Origin: Arcobacter defluvii
GTDB taxonomy: Bacteria; Campylobacterota; Campylobacteria; Campylobacterales; Arcobacteraceae
Length of the DNA: 64,000 nt
Reading direction: 5' to 3'
Assembly (NCBI RefSeq): GCF_013201725.1
Contig: NZ_CP053835.1
Span: 2,294,001 to 2,358,000, forward strand
Shown here: in pieces, positions 26,107 through 35,360 of the stretch
Position numbering within the stretch: position 1 is the first letter of the stretch
How the letters are laid out: each line of letters begins with the position of its first letter
Made by a program: the position numbers and the translations under genes
Notes under the pieces: generated by a model
The model's input: only the letters and a program-made list of their open reading frames with translations
The model's database searches: none
Told to the model about the DNA's origin: nothing

Positions 26107-26652
26107 TTAAAAAGATAAAATTTTAATCAATTCATCTTTTTCTTTCCATTCATTTATAACTTCCTTAGAAAATACTACTTTTTTGATGTCTAATTCAATT
26201 AACTCCATATCTTCTCTAAAAGCTTCTGCATAGCCTGTTTTAGTTTCATGCACTCTCACGGATGTTACTAAAACATCCCCTTCTGCATTTGAAAAAGTTG
26301 TGTGTTTTAGAATATGGTCAATAAACTTTAAGAACATTAAACTATAAGATTCAGCACTTGGTGATACTGGCATTTCTATCCAACGTTCACTATTAGTTTT
26401 AAAAAAGTTTTTAAACTCTTCTTTTTCTTCACTCCACATTGAATAAGCATGGTCAAAAGAGTCTATAATATTTTCAATATGTTTTTTTGTTAAACCAAAA
26501 TCTAAAATCATATATCCATTATCCAACTTATTTGAAGTAAAAAATACTTCAACAATATAAGAGTGTCCATGAATTGACTTTTTACATCTATTTGTAGAGC
26601 AGTTTCTCACTATATGAGCACCTTCAAATTTAAATTTTTTTCTTATAATCAT
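26107..26652 (-). CDS. queD: 6-carboxytetrahydropterin synthase QueD-type enzyme
   Basis: A 181-residue protein of the PTPS/QueD family, longer than the usual ~120-residue QueD. It has a zinc ligand His in FEGAHIV (His13), Cys and His in RCKKSIHGHSY (zinc His-x-His), YMILDFG, and HETKTGYAEAF near 150 with the catalytic Glu. It makes the queuosine precursor CPH4. It follows pyrC on the same strand after 24 bases. The promoter-proximal palindrome shared with znuA suggests zinc-responsive control; QueD and PyrC paralogues are known members of Zur regulons in other bacteria. Confidence 0.83.
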   Translation of the reverse strand: MIIRKKFKFEGAHIVRNCSTNRCKKSIHGHSYIVEVFFTSNKLDNGYMILDFGLTKKHIENIIDSFDHAYSMWSEEKEEFKNFFKTNSERWIEMPVSPSAESYSLMFLKFIDHILKHTTFSNAEGDVLVTSVRVHETKTGYAEAFREDMELIELDIKKVVFSKEVINEWKEKDELIKILSF

Positions 26653-26676
26653 CTTCTTCTCCTTTGAATAAATTAT

Positions 26677-27690
26677 TTATTCAATACTCCAACGCAAAGT
26701 TTTACCAGCAAACATTGGAACTACTTGTTCAGTTTCATTACTATAAATTTCAGGAACTATAAAATCTTTTTTGATTAAATTAACTTCTTTTTTAATAGGC
26801 ATTAGATTATAAATTCTTTGTGCATTTAAACTTACAAAATTATTTAGATTGTCTAATTTTTCATGCTTTTCAAATAATTCTGTTAAAACTTGTAGTGCTA
26901 TTGGTGAAGAGAAAATACCTGCTGCACCATCTGCTGCTTCTTTGTTATTTTTTGGATGTGGTGCAGAATCTGAACCAAACATTATTTTAGGATGAGCGTC
27001 TAATACAACTTTTAATAAAGCATCTCTATCTTCATATCTTTTAACTATAGGTTTACAAAACAAATGTGGATTTAATCCTCCACCAGCAACATCATCAAGG
27101 GTTAAAAGAAGATGATGAATTGTAACTGTTGCATATAAGTTTTCATATTTATCCAGTAAAGTTACTGCTTCTTTAGTTGAGATATGTTCCATAATTATTT
27201 TAAGATTTGGGAAATTTATTGCTAAAGATTCATAAATAGGTAAAAACTCTTTTTCCCTATCCATTACAAAACCTTTTGTTTCTCCATGTACACACAAAGG
27301 TATGCCTAATTTACTCATTGCTTCAAGAGTTGGTCTTAAAATTTCAACATCCATTGAAGATACACCAGTTTGGGAATTTGTTGTAACACCAAAAGGATAA
27401 AGTTTTACTGCAATTATCTCATCTTTTATATCTTCTAAAAATGAATATGTATAATCTACTTGAAAAAATATCGTAAGATAAGGATTAAAATCATCATCTT
27501 TACAAGCTTCTTTTATTCTTTTTTTATATGATAAAAGAGCTTCTTTTGTAGTAATTGGAGGAACAAGATTTGGCATTACAAGTGCTCCTACAAAATCTTT
27601 TGATGTTTTAGAAGCTACAAGTTTTAACATCTCATCATCTCTTAAATGAAGATGCATATCTAAAGCAGAATTTATAATAAATCTTTCCAT
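26677..27690 (-). CDS. pyrC: Dihydroorotase PyrC
   Basis: A 337-residue class II (E. coli PyrC-type) dihydroorotase that forms dihydroorotate in pyrimidine synthesis. Metal ligands are visible: His13 and His15 in MHLHLRDD, the carbamylated Lys96 in AVKLYPFG, His135 in CVHGET, His169, and the Asp in GSDSAPHP. The active site looks complete, so it is probably a zinc enzyme and not a metal-free variant. A 27-bp palindrome lies 48 bases upstream of the ATG. It is the first gene of a pyrC-queD operon. Whether it is the only pyrC of the cell is unknown. Confidence 0.9.
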   Translation of the reverse strand: MERFIINSALDMHLHLRDDEMLKLVASKTSKDFVGALVMPNLVPPITTKEALLSYKKRIKEACKDDDFNPYLTIFFQVDYTYSFLEDIKDEIIAVKLYPFGVTTNSQTGVSSMDVEILRPTLEAMSKLGIPLCVHGETKGFVMDREKEFLPIYESLAINFPNLKIIMEHISTKEAVTLLDKYENLYATVTIHHLLLTLDDVAGGGLNPHLFCKPIVKRYEDRDALLKVVLDAHPKIMFGSDSAPHPKNNKEAADGAAGIFSSPIALQVLTELFEKHEKLDNLNNFVSLNAQRIYNLMPIKKEVNLIKKDFIVPEIYSNETEQVVPMFAGKTLRWSIE

Positions 27691-27737
27691 ATTAAATAAT
27701 TTCCTTTTTTTATTTTGGGCATTTTAACTAAAGAGTT

Positions 27738-27764
27738 TTTAAATGCAACTAAGTTGCATTTAAA
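27738..27764. promoter_or_regulatory. 27-bp perfect palindrome, candidate Zur operator for pyrC-queD and a divergent gene
   Basis: Two 13-bp arms surround a single central A. The core is TGCAACTAAGTTGCA, flanked by TTTAAA on each side. A one-base loop makes a transcript hairpin unlikely, so it reads as a protein-binding site. It sits between the divergent pyrC and NTF2-like genes and matches the znuA site in 14 of 15 core bases. Confidence 0.65.
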
Positions 27765-27801
27765 TCTTATTTGCTAATATTTCAATAAAAAAAGGGAAAA
27801 A

Positions 27802-28188
27802 ATGAGAAAAATGCCTTTAGATATTCTTGAAGCTTGGATGAATGCAATTAATACTGCTAATATAGAAAAACTACTTAACTTATATGATGATCACGCTGTA
27901 TTAATTCCTACATTTTCAAATAGATTATTAAATACACCAGATAAATTAAAAGATTATTTCGAAAAATTAGGTAGTAGAGAAGAACTAAGTATTGCCCTTC
28001 ATGAAAAAACTGTGATTTCTCAAGAAATTCAAAATCAAATTTTTTCATTAAGTGGTATTTATAATTGGAGATTTGCAGTTGATGGTGAATTACTAAACTT
28101 TGAAGCTCGTTTTAGTTATGTTTTAGATATTTCAAGACCTAAGCCTATTTTACATCACCATTCATCACAAATACCACGTATGTTATAA
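27802..28188 (+). CDS. NTF2-like / CaMKII association-domain-like small protein
   Basis: A 128-residue protein with the SnoaL/NTF2 cone fold pattern: an N-terminal helix DILEAWMNAINTANIEKL, YDDHAVLIPTF near 30-40, and a C-terminal HHHSSQIPR motif as in CaMKII_AD-like bacterial proteins. No catalytic residues can be assigned. The gene is divergent from pyrC across the 27-bp palindrome, 37 bases after it, so it is probably under the same control. The His-rich end could bind metal, but this is speculative. Confidence 0.75.
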   Translation: MRKMPLDILEAWMNAINTANIEKLLNLYDDHAVLIPTFSNRLLNTPDKLKDYFEKLGSREELSIALHEKTVISQEIQNQIFSLSGIYNWRFAVDGELLNFEARFSYVLDISRPKPILHHHSSQIPRML

Positions 28189-28207
28189 AGTTTAAATAGG
28201 TATTAAT

Positions 28208-29455
28208 TTATTTAATACCTAAAACTCTTTTCATAAATAAAGAAGCTGTTAAATCCCCTGTTACATTTATTGTAGTTCTGCACATATCTAATATTCTATC
28301 GACTCCTAAAATAAGTGCTATTCCTTCAAGTGGAACTCCAATACTTTGTAAAATTGTTGCAAGTATTACAATACCAACTCCTGGAGTACTTGGTGTTCCA
28401 ATTGATGCTCCAACAGTTGTCAATGCTAAAATAACCAATTCAAAAAAAGATAAATCTATTCCAAAAATTTGAGTTAAAAAAACTGCTGCACTTACTTGAT
28501 AAAGTGCTGTTCCATCCATATTTATAGTTGCACCCAAAGGTATTACAAATTTTGAAATAGTTGGAGGTATATTTAGTTTTGTTTCTGCTGTATTAATTGA
28601 AAGTGGCATCACTGCAGCCGAACTTGAAGTTGAGAAAGCCATAAGTTGAACTTCTTTTATCTTTCCTAAAAATTGAAATGGTTTCATATTTGAAGAGAGA
28701 TAAACTATAATTAAATAAAAACACAAAAGTAATATCAACCCAAAAAGTACAGTTAAAATATACATAAACATTGAAGAAATTGCTTGAAAACCTATTTTTA
28801 TTGTTATATTACAAATAAGTCCAAATACTGCATAAGGAGCTAGTTTCATAGCCCATTCTACTATTTTCATTGAAAAAGCTTGAATTGATTTTGATAAATC
28901 AACCAAAGGTTTTGATTCCTCTTCTTTTAGATTTAAAAGAGCAACTCCAACAAAAATAGCTAAAACAACAAAAGCTAAGATATTTCCTGCAAGTTCTGCT
29001 TTTGCAACACTTACAGGTATTAAATCTACTATCATATCTGGAATTGATATATTTTGTATTGTTTTTGCTACTTGAGTATTTGCTACACTCATTTGAGATA
29101 TTACTTCTTTTGAAACATACGAACCGGGATTAATTATAGTTGTATTTATTATCCCTAAAAACACTGCAACTAATGTAGTTAAAATAAAATAAGGGAAAAT
29201 AAAAAATCCCAATTTTTTTAAAGTTTCGACACTTTGAGCACTTACAATTCCTAAAATTATAGAACTAACAACTAAAGGAATAACTATCATTTTTATTAAT
29301 GCTAAAAAAATATTTCCAATCAAAGCTATCCATGGAGCTAACATAAAAGAAAGCTTTTCATCTACCATTGCAAATGCACTTGGTGATAAAAATAAACCTA
29401 AAATCAAACCAAGAATCATTCCAACAATAACTTTAAACCATAATTTCTTTAGCAT
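28208..29455 (-). CDS. Dicarboxylate/amino acid:cation symporter (GltP/DctA family)
   Basis: A 415-residue DAACS protein with eight helices and two re-entrant loops. Signatures are SSSAAVMPLSI (hairpin 1, Ser-rich), the metal/substrate motif GATINMDGTALYQ, and GVPLEGIALILGVDRILDMCRT near the end. It takes up glutamate, aspartate or C4-dicarboxylates with Na+ or H+. The ATG follows the RND permease stop after one base, so it is transcribed with the efflux operon. A weak AT hairpin (28198-28220) overlaps its 3' end. Confidence 0.88.
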   Translation of the reverse strand: MLKKLWFKVIVGMILGLILGLFLSPSAFAMVDEKLSFMLAPWIALIGNIFLALIKMIVIPLVVSSIILGIVSAQSVETLKKLGFFIFPYFILTTLVAVFLGIINTTIINPGSYVSKEVISQMSVANTQVAKTIQNISIPDMIVDLIPVSVAKAELAGNILAFVVLAIFVGVALLNLKEEESKPLVDLSKSIQAFSMKIVEWAMKLAPYAVFGLICNITIKIGFQAISSMFMYILTVLFGLILLLCFYLIIVYLSSNMKPFQFLGKIKEVQLMAFSTSSSAAVMPLSINTAETKLNIPPTISKFVIPLGATINMDGTALYQVSAAVFLTQIFGIDLSFFELVILALTTVGASIGTPSTPGVGIVILATILQSIGVPLEGIALILGVDRILDMCRTTINVTGDLTASLFMKRVLGIK

Positions 29456-29456
29456 C

Positions 29457-32400
29457 TTAATCCTTTTTTATTTTATAAAATATCGAATATAAAACTGGTG
29501 TAAAAACCAAAGTTAAAATAGTTGAAACCATTAAACCAAATATTATAGAAATAGCCATTGGTTCCCACATAATTCCACCACTATACCATAAAGGAACAAG
29601 TCCTAAAACAGTTGTAAGTGTTGTTAAAACAATCGGTCTAAATCTACTAATACTAGCTTCAATTATAGCTTTATATGGTGAAAAACCATTCTCTATTTCT
29701 TCTATTTTTATTCTTTCAAGTAAAACAATTGCATTATTTATAACTATTCCAGAAAGAGAGATAATCCCTAGAAGAGTCATAAAACCAAAATATGAATTTG
29801 TAATAAATAATCCATAAGAAACTCCAATTATTCCCAATGGAATTGAAGTTAATATAATCAAAGGTTTTTTTATTGAATTAAACTGCGCAACCATCAAAAG
29901 TAAAATTGACATAAAAGCTATTGGAAGATTTACAACTATTGAATCATTTGCTTTTCCAGAAGCTTCATATTCTCCTCCAAACTCATAATAATATCCAAGT
30001 TCAAAAGATTTTGAAAACTGCTCAAGCCAAGGTTTTATCTCTTCAAAAATCAAAAGTGCATTGTAGCCATCTTCTATTTCTGCTCCAACTGTTATTGTTT
30101 TTAACCTATCTCTTCTTATTATATTTGATTCTTCATAAACTACTTGTATTGTTGCAACTTGAGATAAAGAGATATTTTTTCCACTTGTTTGAGAATATAC
30201 ATTTACTGTTTGCAATCTATTTATATCATCTTTTGTCTCTTCATTTGAACGAAGAATAATAGGAATCAATTTGTCATCTTTTCTATAAGTTGCCACTTCA
30301 AAACCACTTAGATTTGTTTGTAAAGAAATAGCAATATCAAGATTTGAAATACCTTCTTTTAAAGCTTTTGCTTCATCAATCTGAATGACTAATTTTTTAT
30401 TTCTAATTCCCCAGTCATCAACAATATTTTTAACTCCTTCAAATTTAGATAATTCTTGTTTTACTTTTGAACTTAATTCAAAAAGTTTATTAGTATCTTT
30501 TCCACTAATTCTTATTTCTATTGGTTTTTTAACTGGCGGTCCCATTGCTAAAGTTTTTGCATTTATTTGCATATCTGGGAATTTTGATTTTGCAAAATTT
30601 TCTATATCTTCTTCAATTTTTGGTAAAACTTCAGTATCTTTTGTATTTACCAAAATTGTACTATATTCACTACTTGCCAACTCTTGTTCATAAGACAACC
30701 AAAATCTAGGTGCACTTTCACCAATAAAAGAGACAAAATTTATAACTTCATTATCACCATCTTTTGATGACATATATTTCTCTTTTATATATTTTTCTAT
30801 AACTTCAACATTCTCTTTTGTAGTCTCTATTGCTGTTCCTATTGGAAGTCTAATTTCAGCTGTAAATGTCGATTCCGTTGCTTCTGGGAAGAATTTTTTT
30901 GGTACAAAATCTAATACTTTCAAAGAACTAATAAACAATAAAACAACCACAATAACAATAGCTACTTTATGATTTAGTAAAAGATTTAAGAAATATCTAT
31001 AAAATCTAATCGCCCTACTCTGTTTTAACTCTTTAGTTAAATCTTTTTTCATAAAATATTTACTTAAAACAGGCGTTAAAGTAAGAGCTAAAACCCATGA
31101 AGATAAAAGTGTAATTGTCACAACTTTAAATATAGAGTTTGTATATTCTCCTGTACTTGATTTAGCTAAAAAAATTGGTAAAAAAGCTGCTGAAGTTGTA
31201 AGAGCTGATGTTAAAAGAGGTATTTTTAACTCATTTGCACTTTGAATTGAGGCCTCAACTACATTTTTTCCTTTTTGCATCAAAACCATAATTGATTCAC
31301 TCATAACAATTGCACTATCAACAAGTAATCCTAAAGAGATAATTAAAGCTGCAAGTGAAACTTGATCTAACCAAATATCAAAAACTGACATAATTATAAA
31401 TGAGGTTAATATCGACATTGGAATTAAAAAAGCTACTATTAATCCAGTTCGTAAACCCAAAGAAAAAAGCATTACTAAAATAACAAGCACCATAGCTTGA
31501 AGAAGATTATTCACAAAATTATTTATAATATGGTCTACAATTTTTGGTTCATTAAATAATCTATCAAGTTTTACTCCTAAAGGAAGTTTATCTTGAACTT
31601 GTTTTGTCAAAATATCTATCTCTTCTCCAAGCTTGATAATATCACCATCTTTTTTCATAGAAATTGCTAAAATAATCGAATCTTTACCATCTTTTTGAAC
31701 TACCAAAGAACTTGGATTTTTATAATCAGATTTTATATTTGCAATATCTTTTAAATAGACTTTTTCTCCCGTATTTAAAGGAATTATTGTATTTGATATT
31801 TGTTCTATATTTTCATAATTTCCAGATGGCTCAATAGATAATCTACTTGATTCTATTTTGATATTTCCTCCAGAAAGTACAATATTTTTACTCTCTAAAA
31901 TATTTTTTAAATAACTAGCACTTAAATTCAATCTAGCTAATTTTGAGTTATCAAATTCAACATAAACAACTTGAGGTTGTATACCAATAATATCTATTTT
32001 TGCAACATCATTTAATCTTAAAAAAACATCTTTTGTATCATTTGCAATATCTTCAAGTTCGGCTTTACTCAAACCATCACTAGAAATAGAAATCAAAGAA
32101 CCATAAACATCCCCAAACTCATCATTTACTATTGGTTTTAAAGCGCCATCAGGAAGTTCTCTTGCTCCATCATCTACTTTTCTTCGTAAACTATCCCAAA
32201 TTGGACGCATATTTTTATGTTTTTCCAAAATATTTACAAAAATGATAGAAACACCACTTTTTGAAGTTGATTTAATAAAATCAATTTCACTCATTTCTTG
32301 AATCTTTTTTTCTAATTTATCAGTTACAAGTTGCTCTATTCTTTTTGCACTTGCTCCAGGGAAATATGTCACAACTGTTGCAGTTCTTATTATAAATCCA

Positions 32401-32513
32401 GGGTCTTTTGCTCTTGGCAAATCTAAAAAAGAGAGAATTCCATAAATAAAAATTAAAATAGCAAAAACAATAGTTACTTTGTCATTTTTTAAAGCAAAGG
32501 AAGTAATATTCAT
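29457..32513 (-). CDS. RND-family efflux permease
   Basis: A 1018-residue inner-membrane pump with the twelve-helix, duplicated RND layout and two large periplasmic loops. The relay helix reads GLLVDSAIVMSES: the first Asp (AcrB Asp407) is kept and the second position is Ser. The AcrB Lys940 region reads GIVINNAIVLLE, so Lys is replaced by Ile. This matches a divergent HAE-type branch and not AcrB itself. It works with the adaptor and TolC-like genes just upstream. Substrates are unknown; control is probably by the TetR gene. Confidence 0.9.
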   Translation of the reverse strand: MNITSFALKNDKVTIVFAILIFIYGILSFLDLPRAKDPGFIIRTATVVTYFPGASAKRIEQLVTDKLEKKIQEMSEIDFIKSTSKSGVSIIFVNILEKHKNMRPIWDSLRRKVDDGARELPDGALKPIVNDEFGDVYGSLISISSDGLSKAELEDIANDTKDVFLRLNDVAKIDIIGIQPQVVYVEFDNSKLARLNLSASYLKNILESKNIVLSGGNIKIESSRLSIEPSGNYENIEQISNTIIPLNTGEKVYLKDIANIKSDYKNPSSLVVQKDGKDSIILAISMKKDGDIIKLGEEIDILTKQVQDKLPLGVKLDRLFNEPKIVDHIINNFVNNLLQAMVLVILVMLFSLGLRTGLIVAFLIPMSILTSFIIMSVFDIWLDQVSLAALIISLGLLVDSAIVMSESIMVLMQKGKNVVEASIQSANELKIPLLTSALTTSAAFLPIFLAKSSTGEYTNSIFKVVTITLLSSWVLALTLTPVLSKYFMKKDLTKELKQSRAIRFYRYFLNLLLNHKVAIVIVVVLLFISSLKVLDFVPKKFFPEATESTFTAEIRLPIGTAIETTKENVEVIEKYIKEKYMSSKDGDNEVINFVSFIGESAPRFWLSYEQELASSEYSTILVNTKDTEVLPKIEEDIENFAKSKFPDMQINAKTLAMGPPVKKPIEIRISGKDTNKLFELSSKVKQELSKFEGVKNIVDDWGIRNKKLVIQIDEAKALKEGISNLDIAISLQTNLSGFEVATYRKDDKLIPIILRSNEETKDDINRLQTVNVYSQTSGKNISLSQVATIQVVYEESNIIRRDRLKTITVGAEIEDGYNALLIFEEIKPWLEQFSKSFELGYYYEFGGEYEASGKANDSIVVNLPIAFMSILLLMVAQFNSIKKPLIILTSIPLGIIGVSYGLFITNSYFGFMTLLGIISLSGIVINNAIVLLERIKIEEIENGFSPYKAIIEASISRFRPIVLTTLTTVLGLVPLWYSGGIMWEPMAISIIFGLMVSTILTLVFTPVLYSIFYKIKKD

Positions 32514-32514
32514 A

Positions 32515-33606
32515 CTATTGTCCTAACTCTTTTTCATTTCCTATAACAACAACCATACCTTCAAAAACTTCACTCATTCCAGCTTTTAAAACTAAATCAT
32601 TTTCATTTAAACCACTTATTACTTCATATCCTTCTTTTTGTAAGTTACCAACTTCAATATTTTTTCTATTTATAAAATATTCATTAGCTTTTTTTTCTAT
32701 CCTATAAACAAAGTAACCATCTTTATCATTTAAAACAGAATTTGAAGGTATTAAATAGACTAATTCTTTTCCTTTTTCTTCAAAATTAAAATAAACATCT
32801 GCTGACATCCCTACTTTAATCAAAGGATTTTTTTCTTCTAGTTTTACTATTACTAAATATGTTTTTTCATTTGAAGAAGCAACTTTTGATATTTCTGAAA
32901 TTTTTGCATTTACAACTATATTTATTGAATTAAAAAATACTTTTACAAAATCCTCTTTTTTAATTTTATTTATAAATATTTCTGGAACATGTATTCTAAC
33001 CTCATCAACAAACTTATCACTTACCAAAACTATTGGTGTACCAACTGCTACATTTTCATTTTCATTTACAAATTTTGCTCCAATTACTCCATTTATCGGA
33101 GAATATAACTCTGTATAAGATAGTTGGAGTTTTGCATATTCTAACTCTTTTTTTATATTTTCAACTTTTGCTTTATTTGCTTCAAAAGAACTTCTAGCAT
33201 TATCAATATCACTTACACTTGCATTTTGATTTATATATAATTTCTTTACTCTTTCATAAGAATTTTTTGCATTTTGTAAACTAGCTATTGCTTCACTTAA
33301 TGCATAATTTACTTGAGAAACTTTTAATTCATAAGGTTTAGAATCAAGTTTAGCAATCAAACTATTCTCTTTTACTTCATCACCAATTTGTATTTTAAAA
33401 TAGTTCAAATTTCCTTGGACTTTAAAACTAAGTTTTGTTTCATTTGAAGAAGAAGCAACGGCATTAAAAATTCTTTTTTCTAAATCATCTTTTATTGTAG
33501 GTTTTACCACAAAAACTGATTTTTTACTCTCTTCTTTTTTAGCTTCTTCTTTCTTTTGACAAGCTGTAAAAAAAAGTAAACATCCAATTAATAAAATTTT
33601 TATCAT
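32515..33606 (-). CDS. RND periplasmic adaptor lipoprotein
   Basis: A 363-residue membrane-fusion protein. The lipobox FFTACQ gives a lipid anchor at Cys16, and a Lys/Glu-rich tether follows. The lipoyl half-motifs (FKVQGNL near 62 and ELYSPINGVIGAKF near 165) flank a coiled-coil hairpin with ASVSDIDNAR. The beta-barrel and membrane-proximal domains follow. It links the permease to the outer-membrane channel. It starts at the last base of the TolC-like gene's stop and ends one base before the permease start. Confidence 0.88.
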   Translation of the reverse strand: MIKILLIGCLLFFTACQKKEEAKKEESKKSVFVVKPTIKDDLEKRIFNAVASSSNETKLSFKVQGNLNYFKIQIGDEVKENSLIAKLDSKPYELKVSQVNYALSEAIASLQNAKNSYERVKKLYINQNASVSDIDNARSSFEANKAKVENIKKELEYAKLQLSYTELYSPINGVIGAKFVNENENVAVGTPIVLVSDKFVDEVRIHVPEIFINKIKKEDFVKVFFNSINIVVNAKISEISKVASSNEKTYLVIVKLEEKNPLIKVGMSADVYFNFEEKGKELVYLIPSNSVLNDKDGYFVYRIEKKANEYFINRKNIEVGNLQKEGYEVISGLNENDLVLKAGMSEVFEGMVVVIGNEKELGQ

Positions 33607-35360
33607 TATGATTCCTTTGTTACTTTTAATATTTTTTTCTCTAAATTATCTTTTTTGTTTATATCGATTAAAATATCAATATTTCCACTAAAATAGTAGA
33701 TTGAACTTAAATCAATCAAATAATCAATTATTGAAATATTTTCATTTAATCTTGAAACTATATAAGCATTTTGAGCATCTAATAAAGAAATAATATTTTC
33801 ATTTCCCATTTTATATCTATCTTGAATTAGTTCAAAATTCTTTTGGGCAAACTCTTGAGCTGTTTTTGAAAAAGATATTTTTTCATAAGATTTTTTTAAA
33901 GAATCATAGTTTTGTTCTACATTTTTTTCAATCAGATTTTTTATTTCATTATATTGAAGTTTTAAATTGAGTAATTCAACTTCATTTTTTTCAATATTTA
34001 CAGATTTTAATCCACCTTCATAAATAGGTAAAGTTAAATTTATAACTGCTTGATATTCGTCATTATCCCAATATCTAGTAGTATTTGAACCTTGCGCATA
34101 TCTATCTACAATTTTTCTTGCATTTCCTTCAAAAGCAATAGTTGGTAAATATCTTGAAGCTTTGTTCATCTTATATTCTTCATTTTTTGCAACTATTAAA
34201 TCATGTAATTGTTTTAACGTAGAATGAGAATAAATAATCTCATCTAAAAATAACTCTTGTACTTTTTCATTTGAAATAAAATTTATTGAGTCTTGATTTA
34301 AAATTTTAAAAATTTTTGATTCCATTCCATAATCAAAAAAAGAGAAATTTTTATTTATTTGTAAAAGATTTGCTAACTCTATTTTTAAAGAATCTAATTC
34401 TTTTATAGAGTTTGCTAATTCTATATTTACATTTGCTAATTCACTTTCCCATCTATAAATATCACTTCTATCTTGAACACCTATTTCTACTCTTTGTTTT
34501 GCAAAACTTAGATTTTGTTTGATAAAATTTTGTTTGATTTTCATAATATCATTATGATTATTTGCTTTTATAATATTTAAGTAGGTTAACACTACACTGT
34601 AAAAAACTTCATCAACTTTTGCCTTAACACCATTTTTATTTGATTTTTCAAGTAATTCTTTGATTTTTATATTTTTTATTACTTTATCTGAATAAATCAG
34701 TTGTGTTAGTTTTACACCAACATCAACTGTCCCTTCACTATACAAACCACTACTGTATTTTGCCCTATCACCATCTATTTGAATTAGATTTGAATAAAAA
34801 TCAATTTGTGGTTTATAGTTAGTTTTTGATTCATCAACATCTAATTTACTTAATTTCATACTATTTAAACTTTGTAAAATTTGAAGATTGTTCTGTTTAG
34901 CTAAAGAAAATAAATCTTTTAAATCTATATTATTTTCACTTTTTATCTCTTGTTTTTTTTCTTCAAGAAATTCATTTTCTAAATGTAAATATTTATTCTT
35001 TTTATTCTCTTTTAAATATTCAAAGATAATCAAAGCACTAGCTCGTATTAATTTACTTTCATCATATTCTGAATATATATGATTATAAGTCAGTATAGAA
35101 TTTGAACTATTTTTTAACTTCTTTGTCTCTTGTAATAAAGAAAAATCATAACTTTCTAATTTAGTTTCACAAGAATCTTTACAAATATCTATTTTGAAAT
35201 TTATTTTATCATCACTTGAAAATAAAGCTTTTGTTTCATTTTTTATCTCTTTTACATATTTTTCAGAATTAACATCAACTAAAAAATTTAACTCATAACT
35301 CTTTGCATAAGAATTACTTGAAAATAAAAAAAATAATGTAGTTAAAAAATATTTATTCAC
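33606..35360 (-). CDS. TolC-family outer-membrane channel with an N-terminal extension
   Basis: A 584-residue protein with a signal peptide (1-19). Residues about 20-165 precede the OEP repeats and form an extra alpha/beta-looking domain with CKDSC (a possible disulfide). From about 166 the usual two OEP halves follow, with helical coiled coils (AKQNNLQILQS and YNEIKNLIEKNVEQNY). Typical TolC-like proteins are 420-480 residues, so the extension is unusual. It is the exit duct for the co-encoded RND pump. Its start overlaps the tetR stop by 8 bases. Confidence 0.85.
   Translation of the reverse strand: MNKYFLTTLFFLFSSNSYAKSYELNFLVDVNSEKYVKEIKNETKALFSSDDKINFKIDICKDSCETKLESYDFSLLQETKKLKNSSNSILTYNHIYSEYDESKLIRASALIIFEYLKENKKNKYLHLENEFLEEKKQEIKSENNIDLKDLFSLAKQNNLQILQSLNSMKLSKLDVDESKTNYKPQIDFYSNLIQIDGDRAKYSSGLYSEGTVDVGVKLTQLIYSDKVIKNIKIKELLEKSNKNGVKAKVDEVFYSVVLTYLNIIKANNHNDIMKIKQNFIKQNLSFAKQRVEIGVQDRSDIYRWESELANVNIELANSIKELDSLKIELANLLQINKNFSFFDYGMESKIFKILNQDSINFISNEKVQELFLDEIIYSHSTLKQLHDLIVAKNEEYKMNKASRYLPTIAFEGNARKIVDRYAQGSNTTRYWDNDEYQAVINLTLPIYEGGLKSVNIEKNEVELLNLKLQYNEIKNLIEKNVEQNYDSLKKSYEKISFSKTAQEFAQKNFELIQDRYKMGNENIISLLDAQNAYIVSRLNENISIIDYLIDLSSIYYFSGNIDILIDINKKDNLEKKILKVTKES

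Noticed and set aside
28198-28220. AGGTATTAA/TTAATACCT hairpin between convergent genes
   Set aside because: It is AT-rich and lacks a T-run on either side, so I do not call it a terminator; it is only noted with the symporter.
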